The position numbers were made by a program, and so were the translations under genes. Below, one piece after another: positions 1-8,102 of a DNA stretch of 16,637 bases. Where the stretch lies: contig DIVM01000184.1 of the NCBI GenBank assembly GCA_002435835.1, positions 1 to 16,637 of the forward strand, read 5' to 3'. Origin of the DNA: Firmicutes bacterium UBA6132 (lineage in GTDB: Bacteria; Bacillota_A; Clostridia; Tissierellales; Sedimentibacteraceae). Numbering within the stretch: the stretch's first letter is position 1; the number at the start of each line of letters is the position of its first letter. Below the pieces are notes generated by a model. The model did not search any database, had not been told where the DNA came from, and saw only the letters and a list, made by a program, of their open reading frames with translations.

Positions 1-28
1 AATTTAGTTTGATAATAGCTTATATAGA

Positions 29-289
29 TTAGTCATTATTTATATCATTTCCTATAATGCTATACATTGTTTTAGAATCATCTTTCATAACATGTTCTAA
101 AAGTTGTTCCACTTTAATTTTCATTGGTTTTGTTCCAAAAATAATTTCAATTTCATCACCAACATTAACTTCTGTACCTGGCTTAGCAGCTTTTCCATTC
201 ACTAAAACCCTACTTTGTTCACATGCTTCTTTTGCTACAGTTCTTCTTTTTATTACACGAGCATTTTTTAAATATTTATCTATTCTCAT
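29..289 (-). CDS. rqcP: S4-domain RNA-binding protein RqcP (YabO/Hsp15-like)
   Basis: An 86-residue basic protein that is almost entirely an S4 RNA-binding domain: the opening MRIDKYLKNARVIKRRT is the typical S4 first helix, followed by a RVLVNGK turn and a GDEIEI strand (residues about 1-50), then a short C-terminal tail. Proteins of this size and pattern in Firmicutes are RqcP, which binds the large ribosomal subunit with RqcH and helps add C-terminal alanine tails to stalled nascent chains; this role is taken from the family. The ATG at 289 is chosen because GGAG lies about 7 bases upstream; an in-frame ATG at 301 would place that GGAG inside the gene. It lies downstream of prfA on the same strand, separated by a hairpin at 334-357, so it may be transcribed separately. 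In many Firmicutes the next gene is yabP, but only 28 bases remain here. Confidence 0.85.
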   Translation of the reverse strand: MRIDKYLKNARVIKRRTVAKEACEQSRVLVNGKAAKPGTEVNVGDEIEIIFGTKPMKIKVEQLLEHVMKDDSKTMYSIIGNDINND

Positions 290-333
290 TTTGCACTCCA
301 TATTAATTGTGTAATTTTACCATTTGAATATTA

Positions 334-357
334 AGAAAGCCTTAAATAAGGCTTTCT
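334..357 (-). terminator. Hairpin between prfA and rqcP, probable terminator
   Basis: A perfect 11-bp inverted repeat (334-344 with 347-357, arms AGAAAGCCTTA/TAAGGCTTTCT) with a 2-base centre that opens to a 4-base loop. It sits 15 bases past the prfA stop. On the minus strand the following bases (TTAATATT) are only moderately T-rich, so termination may be partial, with read-through into rqcP. Confidence 0.6.
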
Positions 358-372
358 CTTTAAAAATTTATA

Positions 373-1443
373 TTATGCTGAAACAGTTTTTAATTTTTCT
401 GCTTGATCGGAAGTGATTAATGCTTCAAGCATTTCAGTTATATCTCCATCTAAGAACGAATCTAATTTATACAATGTTAAATTGATTCTATGGTCAGAAA
501 TTCTTCCTTGTGGATAATTGTAAGTTCTTATTCTCTCACTTCTATCACCTGAACCTACCTGGCTTTTTCTATCCTGAGCTTGCTCATCATTTTGTTCTTG
601 TAAATATTTATCATATAATTTTGCTTTTAATATTTTAAAAGCTTTATCTTTATTTTTAAGCTGTGATTTTTCATCCTGGCAAGAAATAACTATGCCTGTT
701 GGAATATGCGTTAGTCTTACTGCAGAGTCAGTTGTATTTACACACTGTCCTCCATTACCTGATGATCTGAATACATCCACTCTACAATCATTTGGGTTTA
801 TATCTATATCTATATCCTCAACTTCAGGTAAAACTGCAACTGTTGCAGATGAAGTGTGAATACGACCGCTTGATTCTGTATCAGGCACACGTTGAACTCT
901 ATGAACACCACTTTCATATTTTAATTTAGAATATGCGCCTTTTCCTTTTATAGCAAAAATAACTTCTTTATATCCTCCAACACCTTGATCACTAGCTGAC
1001 ATAAATTCAGTTTTCCAGCCCTGTCTTTCTGCATATCTTAAATACATACGAAGTAAATTACCAGCAAATAAGCCTGCTTCATCTCCGCCTACTCCAGCTC
1101 TTATTTCTACTATAACATCTTTATCATCATTAGGGTCCTTTGGTAATAAAAGAATTTTAAGTTCCTGAGAAAGTATATCTTCTTTTTCAGTTAATTCCTT
1201 AACTTCTTCTTTTACCATATCTTTGAAATCATCATCTAATTTTTCTTTAAGCATTTCTCTAGATTCATCAAGTTGTGTTTTAACTTCTTTATACTCTTTA
1301 TATTTCATTACTATTGGTTCAATACTCGCTTGTTCTTTCATAAGTTTTTGCAATTTTTGTGAATCACTTAAAACTTCTGGGTCTGAAATTTGCTGAGTCA
1401 TATCTATATATTTTTCTTCAAGAAATTCTAATTTATCTAACAT
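373..1443 (-). CDS. prfA: Peptide chain release factor 1 (RF1)
   Basis: A 356-residue class-I release factor that reads UAA and UAG stop codons in the ribosomal A site and triggers release of the finished peptide. The catalytic GGQ is at residues 231-233 within [17 protein letters not shown]; the residue after the glutamine is Cys where E. coli RF1 has His. The codon-recognition tripeptide PxT appears as PDT at 187-189 (PAT in E. coli), which with the length marks it as RF1 and not RF2. The [11 protein letters not shown] segment (117-127) and the C-terminal [20 protein letters not shown] block (302-321) are also characteristic. There is no in-frame frameshift element. The start is supported by GAGGTG about 5 bases upstream. 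It lies 83 bases downstream of prmC, whose product methylates the GGQ glutamine, in the likely operon yqhQ-prmC-prfA. Confidence 0.97.
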   Translation of the reverse strand: MLDKLEFLEEKYIDMTQQISDPEVLSDSQKLQKLMKEQASIEPIVMKYKEYKEVKTQLDESREMLKEKLDDDFKDMVKEEVKELTEKEDILSQELKILLLPKDPNDDKDVIVEIRAGVGGDEAGLFAGNLLRMYLRYAERQGWKTEFMSASDQGVGGYKEVIFAIKGKGAYSKLKYESGVHRVQRVPDTESSGRIHTSSATVAVLPEVEDIDIDINPNDCRVDVFRSSGNGGQCVNTTDSAVRLTHIPTGIVISCQDEKSQLKNKDKAFKILKAKLYDKYLQEQNDEQAQDRKSQVGSGDRSERIRTYNYPQGRISDHRINLTLYKLDSFLDGDITEMLEALITSDQAEKLKTVSA

Positions 1444-1526
1444 TCTACACCTCTGTATTATTTACACTCTAATTTATTTTAATATCTATTACCTTTTAGG
1501 AAACCACTAATTATTTTATTATTGCG

Positions 1527-2399
1527 CTACAAAAATCCAGTCACTACACGATCATTTTCACTTAAATCTTTATCCACTTCTATTTTATTAAATAAATTTA
1601 TATTATTAAATATTTCTGTTACAGAATTTTTTTGGTCATGTCCGATTTCCACAGATAAAATACTTTTGTCAGCATGAATATTATTATATATTTTTGCTAT
1701 TTGTCTGTAATAATCAAGTCCGTCTTCTCCACCATCAAGAGCAAGTTTAGGTTCATAAGTCGAAACTTCCTTTTGAAGATTTTTTATAACTTCTTTTTCA
1801 ATATAAGGAGGATTTGATACTAAAATATGAAATCTTTCATCATTTAAATTGAGATTTCCAAATATATCTCCTTTAATTATTTCAACATTATTTAATTTAA
1901 ATTGTTCTACATTTTTCTTTGCAGTTTCTATTGCAATATCGCTTATATCTACCGCAGTCACATATGAGTTTTTTAAATAATAAGCTAAGCTTAAAGCGAT
2001 GGCTCCGCTTCCTGTACCTAAATCAAGTATTTTTATTTTATTATTTTTAAAATACTCATTTTCATTTACAAATTTAATAATTTTTTCTACTAGTGTTTCA
2101 GTGTCAGGCCTTGGCACCAAAACTCCTTCTTGGACATAAAAATTCAATCCCATAAATTCCTGTTCATTTGTCATATACTGAAGAGGATACCCGGAATTTC
2201 GTTTTCTGACCATTTCATAAAATTTGTTTGATATTTCTTCACTTACTTCATCATCCTTGTGGATATGTAAATAAATTCTATCTTTTTTCAGTAAAAAGCA
2301 TAAAATTAATTGTACATCAAGAAAGGGATTATTAAATTCCCTTTTTTCCACCGTTTCAATTCCATATTTTAACAATTTTTCAATTGTAGTTTTTACCAT
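1527..2399 (-). CDS. prmC: Release factor glutamine methyltransferase PrmC
   Basis: A 290-residue SAM-dependent methyltransferase that N5-methylates the glutamine of the GGQ motif in release factors. The N-terminal helical domain (about 1-85) binds the release factor. The catalytic domain shows SAM motif I as LDLGTGSGAIALSLA (125-139), an acidic VDIS at 150-153, and the diagnostic SNPPYIEKE with NPPY at 196-199. VPRPDTETLV (95-104) is the conserved loop before the catalytic domain. Length is normal for the family. The ATG overlaps the end of the DUF1385 gene by 7 bases (2393-2399), with GGAG about 10 bases upstream inside that gene, so translation is probably coupled. Gene order prmC then prfA places enzyme and substrate together. 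The stop codon is TAG. Confidence 0.96.
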   Translation of the reverse strand: MVKTTIEKLLKYGIETVEKREFNNPFLDVQLILCFLLKKDRIYLHIHKDDEVSEEISNKFYEMVRKRNSGYPLQYMTNEQEFMGLNFYVQEGVLVPRPDTETLVEKIIKFVNENEYFKNNKIKILDLGTGSGAIALSLAYYLKNSYVTAVDISDIAIETAKKNVEQFKLNNVEIIKGDIFGNLNLNDERFHILVSNPPYIEKEVIKNLQKEVSTYEPKLALDGGEDGLDYYRQIAKIYNNIHADKSILSVEIGHDQKNSVTEIFNNINLFNKIEVDKDLSENDRVVTGFL

Positions 2400-3340
2400 C
2401 TATCATCTTCTCCATTATCAGGAATAACTTCTTTCATAGCTGCTATGGCAACTTCTAACATAGAATCATCAGGCTCATTCGTTGTTATTTTTTGAATTAA
2501 GAATCCTGGGTATGTGATAATTTTAAATAAAAAATTATCTGAATTTCTTTTTCCTATAAATCTGTTAAGTTCATAAGACAATCCTGCAATTAAAGGCAAC
2601 ATCAAAAGTCTTATAACGACACGCATTAAAGGATTTGGCCATCCAAAGAATGCAAATACAATAATGCTTATAATCATTACATTTATCATAAAACTGCTTC
2701 CACATCTTGGGTGAAGCGTTGAATATTTTTTTGCATTTTCAACTGTTAGCTCCTCACCATTTTCATAACAATATATGGTTTTATGTTCTGCTCCGTGATA
2801 CATGAACACTCTTTTTATATCATTTAATTTAGAAACTAATAAAACATAGATAACAAATATAGCAACTCTTATTATCCCTTCAATAAAATTAAGCATAAAT
2901 GTGTTTTTAACCATTCCTTGTAGTAAATTAGTTAAAAGCGAAGGTCCTAATATAAATATTCCTATTGAAAATAACATAGCTATAAAAACTGAAACATATA
3001 TGATTGCAGTATCTGCTTTATCTTTAAATATTTTTTTTATGAATTTATCCAGAGCATCTTCTTCATATTCTTCACCAAAAAATTCTGCTGAATACATAAG
3101 TTCTTTTACACCATTTACCATTGAATCTATTAAAATAAATGATCCCCTTATTATAGGAAGTTTAAAAAACTTGTGTTTAAACATGGGATTATTTTTCTCT
3201 TTTTTTACTATTATTTCACCATCGGGTTTTCTTATGGCAGTTGCCATAGCGTCAGGACCTTTCATCATAATACCTTCTATTAAAGCCTGGCCGCCAATAC
3301 TTGTTTTCTTAACCGTTTCCATTTCATTATTACCAGTCAT
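2393..3340 (-). CDS. yqhQ: DUF1385 (YqhQ-family) membrane protein
   Basis: A 315-residue membrane protein of the DUF1385 family, common in Firmicutes next to prmC/prfA; its biochemical role is not established. The N-terminus has the conserved SIGGQALIEGIMMKGP block (14-29). Hydrophobic segments are visible at about 112-135, 151-172, 217-235 and 240-257. Conserved polar motifs are YHGAEHKTIYCYE (181-193) and LHPRCGSSF (209-217), whose His and Cys residues suggest metal or cofactor binding, though that is inference. The start at 3340 is chosen because AGGGG lies 6 bases upstream; an upstream in-frame TTG (3364) and ATG (3361) have no comparable site and would place this Shine-Dalgarno inside the gene. 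First gene of the operon, overlapping prmC by 7 bases. Confidence 0.88.
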   Translation of the reverse strand: MTGNNEMETVKKTSIGGQALIEGIMMKGPDAMATAIRKPDGEIIVKKEKNNPMFKHKFFKLPIIRGSFILIDSMVNGVKELMYSAEFFGEEYEEDALDKFIKKIFKDKADTAIIYVSVFIAMLFSIGIFILGPSLLTNLLQGMVKNTFMLNFIEGIIRVAIFVIYVLLVSKLNDIKRVFMYHGAEHKTIYCYENGEELTVENAKKYSTLHPRCGSSFMINVMIISIIVFAFFGWPNPLMRVVIRLLMLPLIAGLSYELNRFIGKRNSDNFLFKIITYPGFLIQKITTNEPDDSMLEVAIAAMKEVIPDNGEDDRW

Positions 3341-3366
3341 ATTGTCCCCTTTTCTTTTCATCAATT

Positions 3367-3395
3367 ATTATACAATTAACTCAAGGATTATACAA
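3367..3395 (-). promoter_or_regulatory. Candidate promoter region of the yqhQ-prmC-prfA operon
   Basis: Two TATAAT boxes on the minus strand (3387-3392 and 3367-3372) lie 20 bases apart, each inside a 9-base direct repeat TTGTATAAT. For the start-proximal box, TTGTAT at 17 bases upstream could act as a weak -35 element overlapping the first box. Either could drive the operon; no consensus -35 is present. Confidence 0.4.
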
Positions 3396-3423
3396 GAAAT
3401 ATATCTTAAATTATTTCAATATA

Positions 3424-3458
3424 ATTAAGCCTTGTAATCGTACATTACAAAGCTTAAA
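3424..3458 (-). terminator. Hairpin downstream of greA, probable terminator
   Basis: An inverted repeat of 14 bp (3425-3438 with 3444-3457, loop CGTAC) lies 16 bases past the greA stop. The one mismatch on the plus strand becomes a G-U pair in the minus-strand transcript, so the hairpin is better formed in greA mRNA. The downstream bases are AT-rich but not a clean T run, so efficiency is uncertain. Confidence 0.5.
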
Positions 3459-3473
3459 CAAAATTTAATTCAG

Positions 3474-3944
3474 TTAATATAATTCTATAATTTCGTATTT
3501 AACAATACCACCTGGAGACGTTACATCAACTAAATCTCCTATTTTTTTACCCATTAATACTGATCCCAAAGGAGAAATTAAAGATATTTTACCATTGATA
3601 GGGTCGGCTTCTGTAACACCTACTACTGCGTATTCTTCTATTTCATCAAATTCTATATCTCTTACTTTTACTTTGCTTCCTATTTGAACAGTACCTTTTA
3701 ATTTTTCATTAGGTTTTAATATTTTTGCATGTTTTATTTGATATTCTAATACAATAATTCTTGATTCGTTTTTATTTTGTTCATCCTTCGATTCTGTATA
3801 TTCTGCATTTTCACTTAAGTCGCCTTCTTTCAAGGCTCCCTTTATTCTTTCGGATATTTCTTTTCTTGTTTTAGATTTCCTTGTCTCTAATTCATTTAAT
3901 AGTTCTTGATAACCTTCTTCAGTGACTAATATTTCATCATTCAT
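3474..3944 (-). CDS. greA: Transcription elongation factor GreA
   Basis: A 156-residue Gre factor that enters the secondary channel of RNA polymerase and stimulates cleavage of backtracked RNA. The N-terminal coiled coil (about 8-75) carries the tip motif GDLSENAEY (41-49), whose acidic residues D42 and E45 match the catalytic pair of GreA. The C-terminal FKBP-like domain begins near residue 80 and contains SLISPLGSVLMGKKIGD (121-137), typical of GreA. Length is normal. The ATG is preceded by AGGTGGG at a 7-base spacing, and a near-consensus promoter lies upstream. It is transcribed divergently from the Ca2+ ATPase gene; in many Clostridia greA precedes lysS, which is not the case here. Confidence 0.96.
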   Translation of the reverse strand: MNDEILVTEEGYQELLNELETRKSKTRKEISERIKGALKEGDLSENAEYTESKDEQNKNESRIIVLEYQIKHAKILKPNEKLKGTVQIGSKVKVRDIEFDEIEEYAVVGVTEADPINGKISLISPLGSVLMGKKIGDLVDVTSPGGIVKYEIIELY

Positions 3945-3992
3945 AGTTTTCCCACCTAAATTTATTAAAATAAGTTATAAATCATTATTTCT

Positions 3993-4020
3993 ATTATACC
4001 CCATTTTTTTAAATTTTCAA
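3993..4020 (-). promoter_or_regulatory. greA promoter (-35 TTGAAA, -10 TATAAT)
   Basis: On the minus strand, TTGAAA (4015-4020) and a perfect TATAAT (3993-3998) are separated by 16 bases, a good sigma-A-type promoter. The start point would be near 3986, giving a leader of about 40 bases before the greA ATG at 3944. Confidence 0.7.
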
Positions 4021-4047
4021 CAAATAAATTACTTTAATTCTCTGTTC

Positions 4048-4053
4048 TATAAT
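4048..4053 (+). promoter_or_regulatory. Possible -10 box for the Ca2+ ATPase gene
   Basis: A TATAAT at 4048-4053 lies 127 bases before the ATPase ATG. No recognisable -35 is found at 16-18 bases upstream, so this is a weak call. If used, the transcript would start near 4060 and include the structured leader at 4088-4139. Confidence 0.3.
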
Positions 4054-4087
4054 AATGCTCGTCCTCATATATTGAATAATAATTTGA

Positions 4088-4139
4088 TTACCACCCCAAA
4101 AGTGACTGCGTAACTTTTGGTGAAACGACTTTCTGGTAA
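4088..4139 (+). promoter_or_regulatory. Structured leader candidate: three-way junction upstream of the Ca2+ ATPase
   Basis: Three nested complementary pairs fit together without conflict. The outer stem is TTACCA (4088-4093) with TGGTAA (4134-4139). Hairpin 1 is CCAAAAGT (4096-4103) with ACTTTTGG (4113-4120) around a 9-base loop. Hairpin 2 is GAAA (4122-4125) with TTTC (4130-4133) around CGAC. Only CC and T remain unpaired at the junction. It does not match any riboswitch class that I recognise, including the Mn2+ yybP-ykoY type often found before such ATPases. The stems are short and AU-rich, so a chance fold is possible. Confidence 0.35.
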
Positions 4140-4180
4140 ACAATAAAAATTTATTTAACGATTATAAAAAGAGGTGTAAA

Positions 4181-6880
4181 ATGCAAAATAGGACAAACAC
4201 TAAAAATTACTGCGGATTAAGCAAAAAAGAGGTAGAAAAATCAAAATTTAACTATGGTTCAAATGAAATTACAACAAAAAAAAGGAAAACTTTCTTAAAT
4301 CACTATTTACAAAGCTTTGGCGATCCAACAATAAAAATTTTATTAGTAGCTCTTTTACTTAATACAATCTTTTTTATAAGGCATTTTAATTGGTATGAAT
4401 CAATTGGAATTTTAGTTTCAATTATTTTAGCTACATTAGTTTCAAGTATTTCAGAGTATGGTAGCCAATTGGCATTTGAAAAACTTATGGAAGATTCAAA
4501 AAAAATTAAATGCAAAGTTTATAGGGACAACCGTATAGCAGAAATTGCTGTTACAGAGGTTGTTGTTGGTGATTATATATGTTTACAACCTGGAGACAAA
4601 ATTCCTGCAGACGGTATTTTAATGGATGGAAATATAGATGTTGACCAGTCCTCTTTAAACGGAGAAACAAAAGAAGCTCATAAAATTCCAAGCAATAATT
4701 CACAAGTTTCACATTCAAATGATTTTTTTAATGAATGCTCTTTGTTTAATGGAAGCATTGTTTGTGAAGGTGAAGGAGTAATGTTAGTGAAAGATGTTGG
4801 TGATAAAACTTTTTATGGCAAACTTGCTAAAGAACTTCAAGAAGAGCAGGATGACAGCCCTTTAAAACAAAAGCTAACAGATTTAGCTAAAAGCATTAGT
4901 CGTTTTGGCTATATAGGAGCTATTTTAATTTTAGTTTCATCCCTTTTCAAATCAATAGTTATAAATAACCATTTTAATTACATGGAAATATTAGCTTATT
5001 CATCTCATCCCCTTTATTTATTATCGGATGTGTTAAGGGCAATTACATATGCTATAACCATAATTGTTGTAGCAGTACCTGAAGGTTTGCCTGTAATGAT
5101 AACAGTTGTTCTTTCATCTAATATGAAAAGAATGATTAAAGATAATGTATTAGTTAGAAAAATGGTAGGAATAGAAACTGCTGGAAGTTTAAATATTTTA
5201 TTTACGGATAAAACAGGAACACTAACAAAAGGAAAACTCCAAGTTTCAGAATTCATAAGCGGTAATGGAACGGATTATAAAGACAAATGGGATATAAAAA
5301 TACAAAACAACCTTTGGAAATTAATTTATGTATCATCATTGTATAACAATTCTTCAAATATAACATATGAAAAAAACAAAGCTGTAATTATAGGTGGCAA
5401 TTCAACTGACAGAGCATTATTAAATTTTGTAACTGAATGTCCTTTAAATAATTTAAATATAATAAAAAAAGATTCAGTTTTGTTTAATAGCAAAAATAAA
5501 TATTCTATGACTGAAATAGATGGTGATATAAATCTTACCTTAATAAAAGGTGCACCTGAAATAATACTTCCTTATTGCAAAAAATATTATGATATAAATG
5601 GTGAAGAGCAGCCTATTTTAAACACATTATATATAACACAAAAAATTAATTCCATGACTGCAAAAGGTATAAGGGTTTTAGCTCTTGCTACATCAAAAGA
5701 AAATATAAAGGGTATAAATAAAACCAATTTTTCTAATTTAACTTTAGTTGGAATAGTTGGAATAAAAGATGAAGTAAGAAACAATGTAAAAGACAGTGTT
5801 TTACAAGTAACAAATGCAGGTGTACAAGTTGTCATGATTACTGGTGACAGTAAAAATACTGCAAAAGCCATTGCATATGAAGCTGGACTTATAAGAGAAA
5901 CAAATGAAAATATTATTATAGATTCTGATGAATTAAATAATTTATCAGATGAAGAAGTAATGAAAATTTTACCCACTCTGCGCGTAGTAGCAAGGGCACT
6001 TCCAAGCGATAAAAGTAGGCTCATTAAAATTAGCCAACAAATGGGATTAGTAGCAGGTATGACGGGTGATGGAGTTAATGATGCTCCTGCATTAAAAAAA
6101 GCAGATGTTGGATTTTCTATGGGAAGTGGAACAGAAATAGCTAAAGAAGCCTCCGACATAGTAATTCTTGATGATAATTTTCTTTCCATTACTAAAGCAA
6201 TACTTTATGGTCGAACCATTTTTAAAAGTATTAGAAAATTTATAATATTTCAATTATCAATTAACGTATGTGCAGTTTTAACTTCTTTAATCGGACAATT
6301 TATTGGAGTGGAATCACCTATAACTGTTATACAAATGTTGTGGGTTAATATGGTAATGGATACATTAGCAGGGTTAGCATTTGCTGGCGAGCCACCTTTA
6401 CCCGAATATATGGAAGAACTGCCAAAAGTAAAAAATGACAAAATTATTAACAGATATATGGAAAATCAAATATTTTTTACAGGATTGTACACAACATTTT
6501 TATGTGTTTTATTTTTAAAATCTCAAAATTTAAATCTAATTTTCAGACAATCACAAAATGATTTATATTTATACACAGGATTTTTTGCTTTGTTTATGTT
6601 TTGTGCCATATTCAACAGCTTAAATTCAAGAACACAAAGATTAAATTTGCTTTCTCATATATTAAAAAATAAAGCATTTGTTGTTATAATGCTCTTTGTG
6701 TCCATCATACAAATTATAATGATTTATTATGGCGGTAAAGTGTTTAGGGCCTATGGTTTAACATTTAGAGAATTTTTTACAGTGCTTTCTCTGTCTGTTA
6801 CAGTAATACCATTTGATTTTATGCGCAAATCAATTCTCAGACTTCGCCATACAAAAGAAGAAGTAGCTAAATTTTTATAA
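4181..6880 (+). CDS. P-type Ca2+-transporting ATPase, PMCA-like (type IIB)
   Basis: An 899-residue P-type ATPase that couples ATP hydrolysis to export of a cation, most likely Ca2+, across the cell membrane. The phosphorylated aspartate is D343 in FTDKTGTLTKG. The actuator loop is SLNGETKE (158-165), nucleotide-binding KGAPE is at 456-460, and the hinge is MTGDGVNDAPALKKADVG (627-644). The M4 motif VAVPEGLP (297-304) and the M6 motif WVNMVMDTLAGLAFAGEPP (721-739) contain E301, N723 and D727, the equivalents of the single (site II) Ca2+ site, and the M6 wording is close to animal PMCA. N-terminal membrane pairs lie near 50-92 and 243-310, with four to six helices after 686. GAGGTG sits about 5 bases before the ATG. 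It is a monocistronic gene between divergent greA and a terminator. Mn2+ cannot be excluded as substrate. Confidence 0.92.
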   Translation: MQNRTNTKNYCGLSKKEVEKSKFNYGSNEITTKKRKTFLNHYLQSFGDPTIKILLVALLLNTIFFIRHFNWYESIGILVSIILATLVSSISEYGSQLAFEKLMEDSKKIKCKVYRDNRIAEIAVTEVVVGDYICLQPGDKIPADGILMDGNIDVDQSSLNGETKEAHKIPSNNSQVSHSNDFFNECSLFNGSIVCEGEGVMLVKDVGDKTFYGKLAKELQEEQDDSPLKQKLTDLAKSISRFGYIGAILILVSSLFKSIVINNHFNYMEILAYSSHPLYLLSDVLRAITYAITIIVVAVPEGLPVMITVVLSSNMKRMIKDNVLVRKMVGIETAGSLNILFTDKTGTLTKGKLQVSEFISGNGTDYKDKWDIKIQNNLWKLIYVSSLYNNSSNITYEKNKAVIIGGNSTDRALLNFVTECPLNNLNIIKKDSVLFNSKNKYSMTEIDGDINLTLIKGAPEIILPYCKKYYDINGEEQPILNTLYITQKINSMTAKGIRVLALATSKENIKGINKTNFSNLTLVGIVGIKDEVRNNVKDSVLQVTNAGVQVVMITGDSKNTAKAIAYEAGLIRETNENIIIDSDELNNLSDEEVMKILPTLRVVARALPSDKSRLIKISQQMGLVAGMTGDGVNDAPALKKADVGFSMGSGTEIAKEASDIVILDDNFLSITKAILYGRTIFKSIRKFIIFQLSINVCAVLTSLIGQFIGVESPITVIQMLWVNMVMDTLAGLAFAGEPPLPEYMEELPKVKNDKIINRYMENQIFFTGLYTTFLCVLFLKSQNLNLIFRQSQNDLYLYTGFFALFMFCAIFNSLNSRTQRLNLLSHILKNKAFVVIMLFVSIIQIIMIYYGGKVFRAYGLTFREFFTVLSLSVTVIPFDFMRKSILRLRHTKEEVAKFL

Positions 6881-6899
6881 ATTAATCAAAAACATACAA

Positions 6900-6923
6900 A
6901 ATCCTCGCATAAAAGCGAGGATT
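6900..6923 (+). terminator. Bidirectional terminator between ATPase gene and ilvE
   Basis: A 9-bp perfect stem (AATCCTCGC 6900-6908 with GCGAGGATT 6915-6923, 6-base loop), followed on the plus strand by a T-rich tract (6924-6945). On the minus strand it is also followed by a T-rich stretch, so it can end both the ATPase and the convergent ilvE transcripts. Confidence 0.85.
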
Positions 6924-6938
6924 ATATTATTTTTTTAT

Positions 6939-7961
6939 TTATTTTACTTTATAAATCCATCCTTCAGGTGCTTCTATATCACCCATTTGAATTCCGTACA
7001 ACGTATTATATAATTTCTTAGTAACTGGTCCAACTTCTGTTTCGCTATAAAAAACATGCATTTTACCATTATGTTCTATTCCACCAATAGGAGTTATAAC
7101 TGCTGCAGTTCCACATGCACCTACTTCAGCAAAAATATCTAAATTGTCAACTAAAACATCTGTTTCTTCAGTTTCCATATTTAAATAATGCTTTGCTACA
7201 TGTAAAAGTGAAAATTTTGTAATACTTGGCAGTATAGAAGTTGAATCTGGCGTTACAAATTTATTGTCCTTAGTTACACCAAAGAAATTAGCAGCTCCTA
7301 CTTCATCAATTTTTGTATGTGTTAAAGGATCAAGATAAATGCAATCAGCAAATCCGCGTTTTACTGCTTCATAATGCGACTGTAAACTTGCAGCATAATT
7401 TCCGCCAACTTTAATTTTACCTGTTCCATGTGGAGCAGCTCTATCAGCATCCGTAGTAATAAAGTTAACTGGATTCATGCCACCTTTGAAATAAGGTCCA
7501 ACTGGCATACCGAAAACCCCAAATATATATTCTTCAGCAGGTCTTACTCCAATATTATCACCAACACCGATAACATATGGCCTTAAATAAAATGTTGCTC
7601 CTGAACCATATGGAGGTACCCACGATTCATTTGCCTTAACTACCTGCATACAAGCGTCTATAAATTTTTCAACAGGAACTTTTGGCATCAAAATTTTTTC
7701 GCATGTTTGTTGCATTCTTTTAGCATTCATATCAGGTCTAAATAATTGAATACCACCATCTTTAGTTGCATAAGCTTTTAAACCTTCAAAACATTCCTGT
7801 CCATAATGCAAACATGTAGATCCTTCACTTATTGAAATTTTGTTATCTTCAACAAGTTGTCCATCATCCCAGCCTCCATTTTTCCAATGAGATATGTATC
7901 TTTTATCAGTTTTAATGTAGCTAAATCCAAGTTCTGACCATTTAATATCTTTCTTTTCCAT
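6939..7961 (-). CDS. ilvE: Branched-chain amino acid aminotransferase
   Basis: A 340-residue fold-type IV PLP enzyme that interconverts leucine, isoleucine or valine and their 2-oxo acids, using 2-oxoglutarate/glutamate as partner. The length and the [11 protein letters not shown] motif (184-194) match the BCAT group that includes eukaryotic enzymes and B. subtilis YwaA/YbgE, and K184 is the expected PLP lysine. Other family blocks are [14 protein letters not shown] (51-64), [12 protein letters not shown] (73-84), FYLRPYVIG (124-132) and the cofactor-side loop [15 protein letters not shown] (279-293). The ATG at 7961 has a perfect AAGGAGG five bases upstream. A good promoter with an overlapping inverted repeat lies upstream and no T-box leader is seen. 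It stands alone, apart from ilv/leu biosynthesis genes, so it could serve degradation as well as synthesis. Confidence 0.94.
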   Translation of the reverse strand: MEKKDIKWSELGFSYIKTDKRYISHWKNGGWDDGQLVEDNKISISEGSTCLHYGQECFEGLKAYATKDGGIQLFRPDMNAKRMQQTCEKILMPKVPVEKFIDACMQVVKANESWVPPYGSGATFYLRPYVIGVGDNIGVRPAEEYIFGVFGMPVGPYFKGGMNPVNFITTDADRAAPHGTGKIKVGGNYAASLQSHYEAVKRGFADCIYLDPLTHTKIDEVGAANFFGVTKDNKFVTPDSTSILPSITKFSLLHVAKHYLNMETEETDVLVDNLDIFAEVGACGTAAVITPIGGIEHNGKMHVFYSETEVGPVTKKLYNTLYGIQMGDIEAPEGWIYKVK

Positions 7962-7988
7962 AAAATCCTCCTTATAAAATCACATGTA

Positions 7989-8011
7989 TATATACTAATT
8001 ACAAGTATATA
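7989..8011. repeat. 8-bp inverted repeat over the ilvE promoter, candidate operator
   Basis: TATATACT (7989-7996) and AGTATATA (8004-8011) are exact inverted copies around a 7-base centre. The right arm contains the ilvE -10 box and the left arm covers the expected start point, so a dimeric protein bound here would block the promoter. It does not match the CodY consensus. AT-rich palindromes also occur by chance. Confidence 0.4.
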
Positions 8012-8032
8012 ACAATAAATATTTATTTTCAA
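8004..8032 (-). promoter_or_regulatory. ilvE promoter (-35 TTGAAA, -10 TATACT)
   Basis: On the minus strand TTGAAA (8027-8032) is followed after 17 bases by TATACT (8004-8009), each five of six to consensus. The predicted start near 7997 leaves a leader of about 35 bases, too short for a T-box or classical attenuator. Confidence 0.7.
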
Positions 8033-8102
8033 TAATTAATTTGACAAAAAAACTATAGGGTGTTAGTCTATTCTTCGTGAATATTAGGATTAGGTGGGAA
8101 TG

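Noticed and set aside
231..1443. RF1 with Cys instead of His after GGQ as an unusual catalytic variant
   Set aside because: GGQ itself is intact, and as far as I recall Cys at this position is seen in other clostridial release factors, so it is noted only in the gene entry.
2901..3428. 175-residue plus-strand open frame over the DUF1385 gene
   Set aside because: It mirrors a conserved membrane protein in the other strand and has no family resemblance of its own.
4054..4180. yybP-ykoY (Mn2+) riboswitch before the P-type ATPase
   Set aside because: The family commonly precedes such pumps, but its conserved loop sequences are not present; only an unclassified fold was found.
5587..6189. 200-residue open frame on the minus strand inside the Ca2+ ATPase gene
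   Set aside because: It is antisense to the most conserved part of the ATPase, has low-complexity Ser/Leu/Phe-rich content and no recognisable motif or ribosome binding site.
7962..8040. T-box leader for ilvE
   Set aside because: The leader is only about 35 bases from the predicted start and has neither a T-box sequence nor a terminator hairpin.
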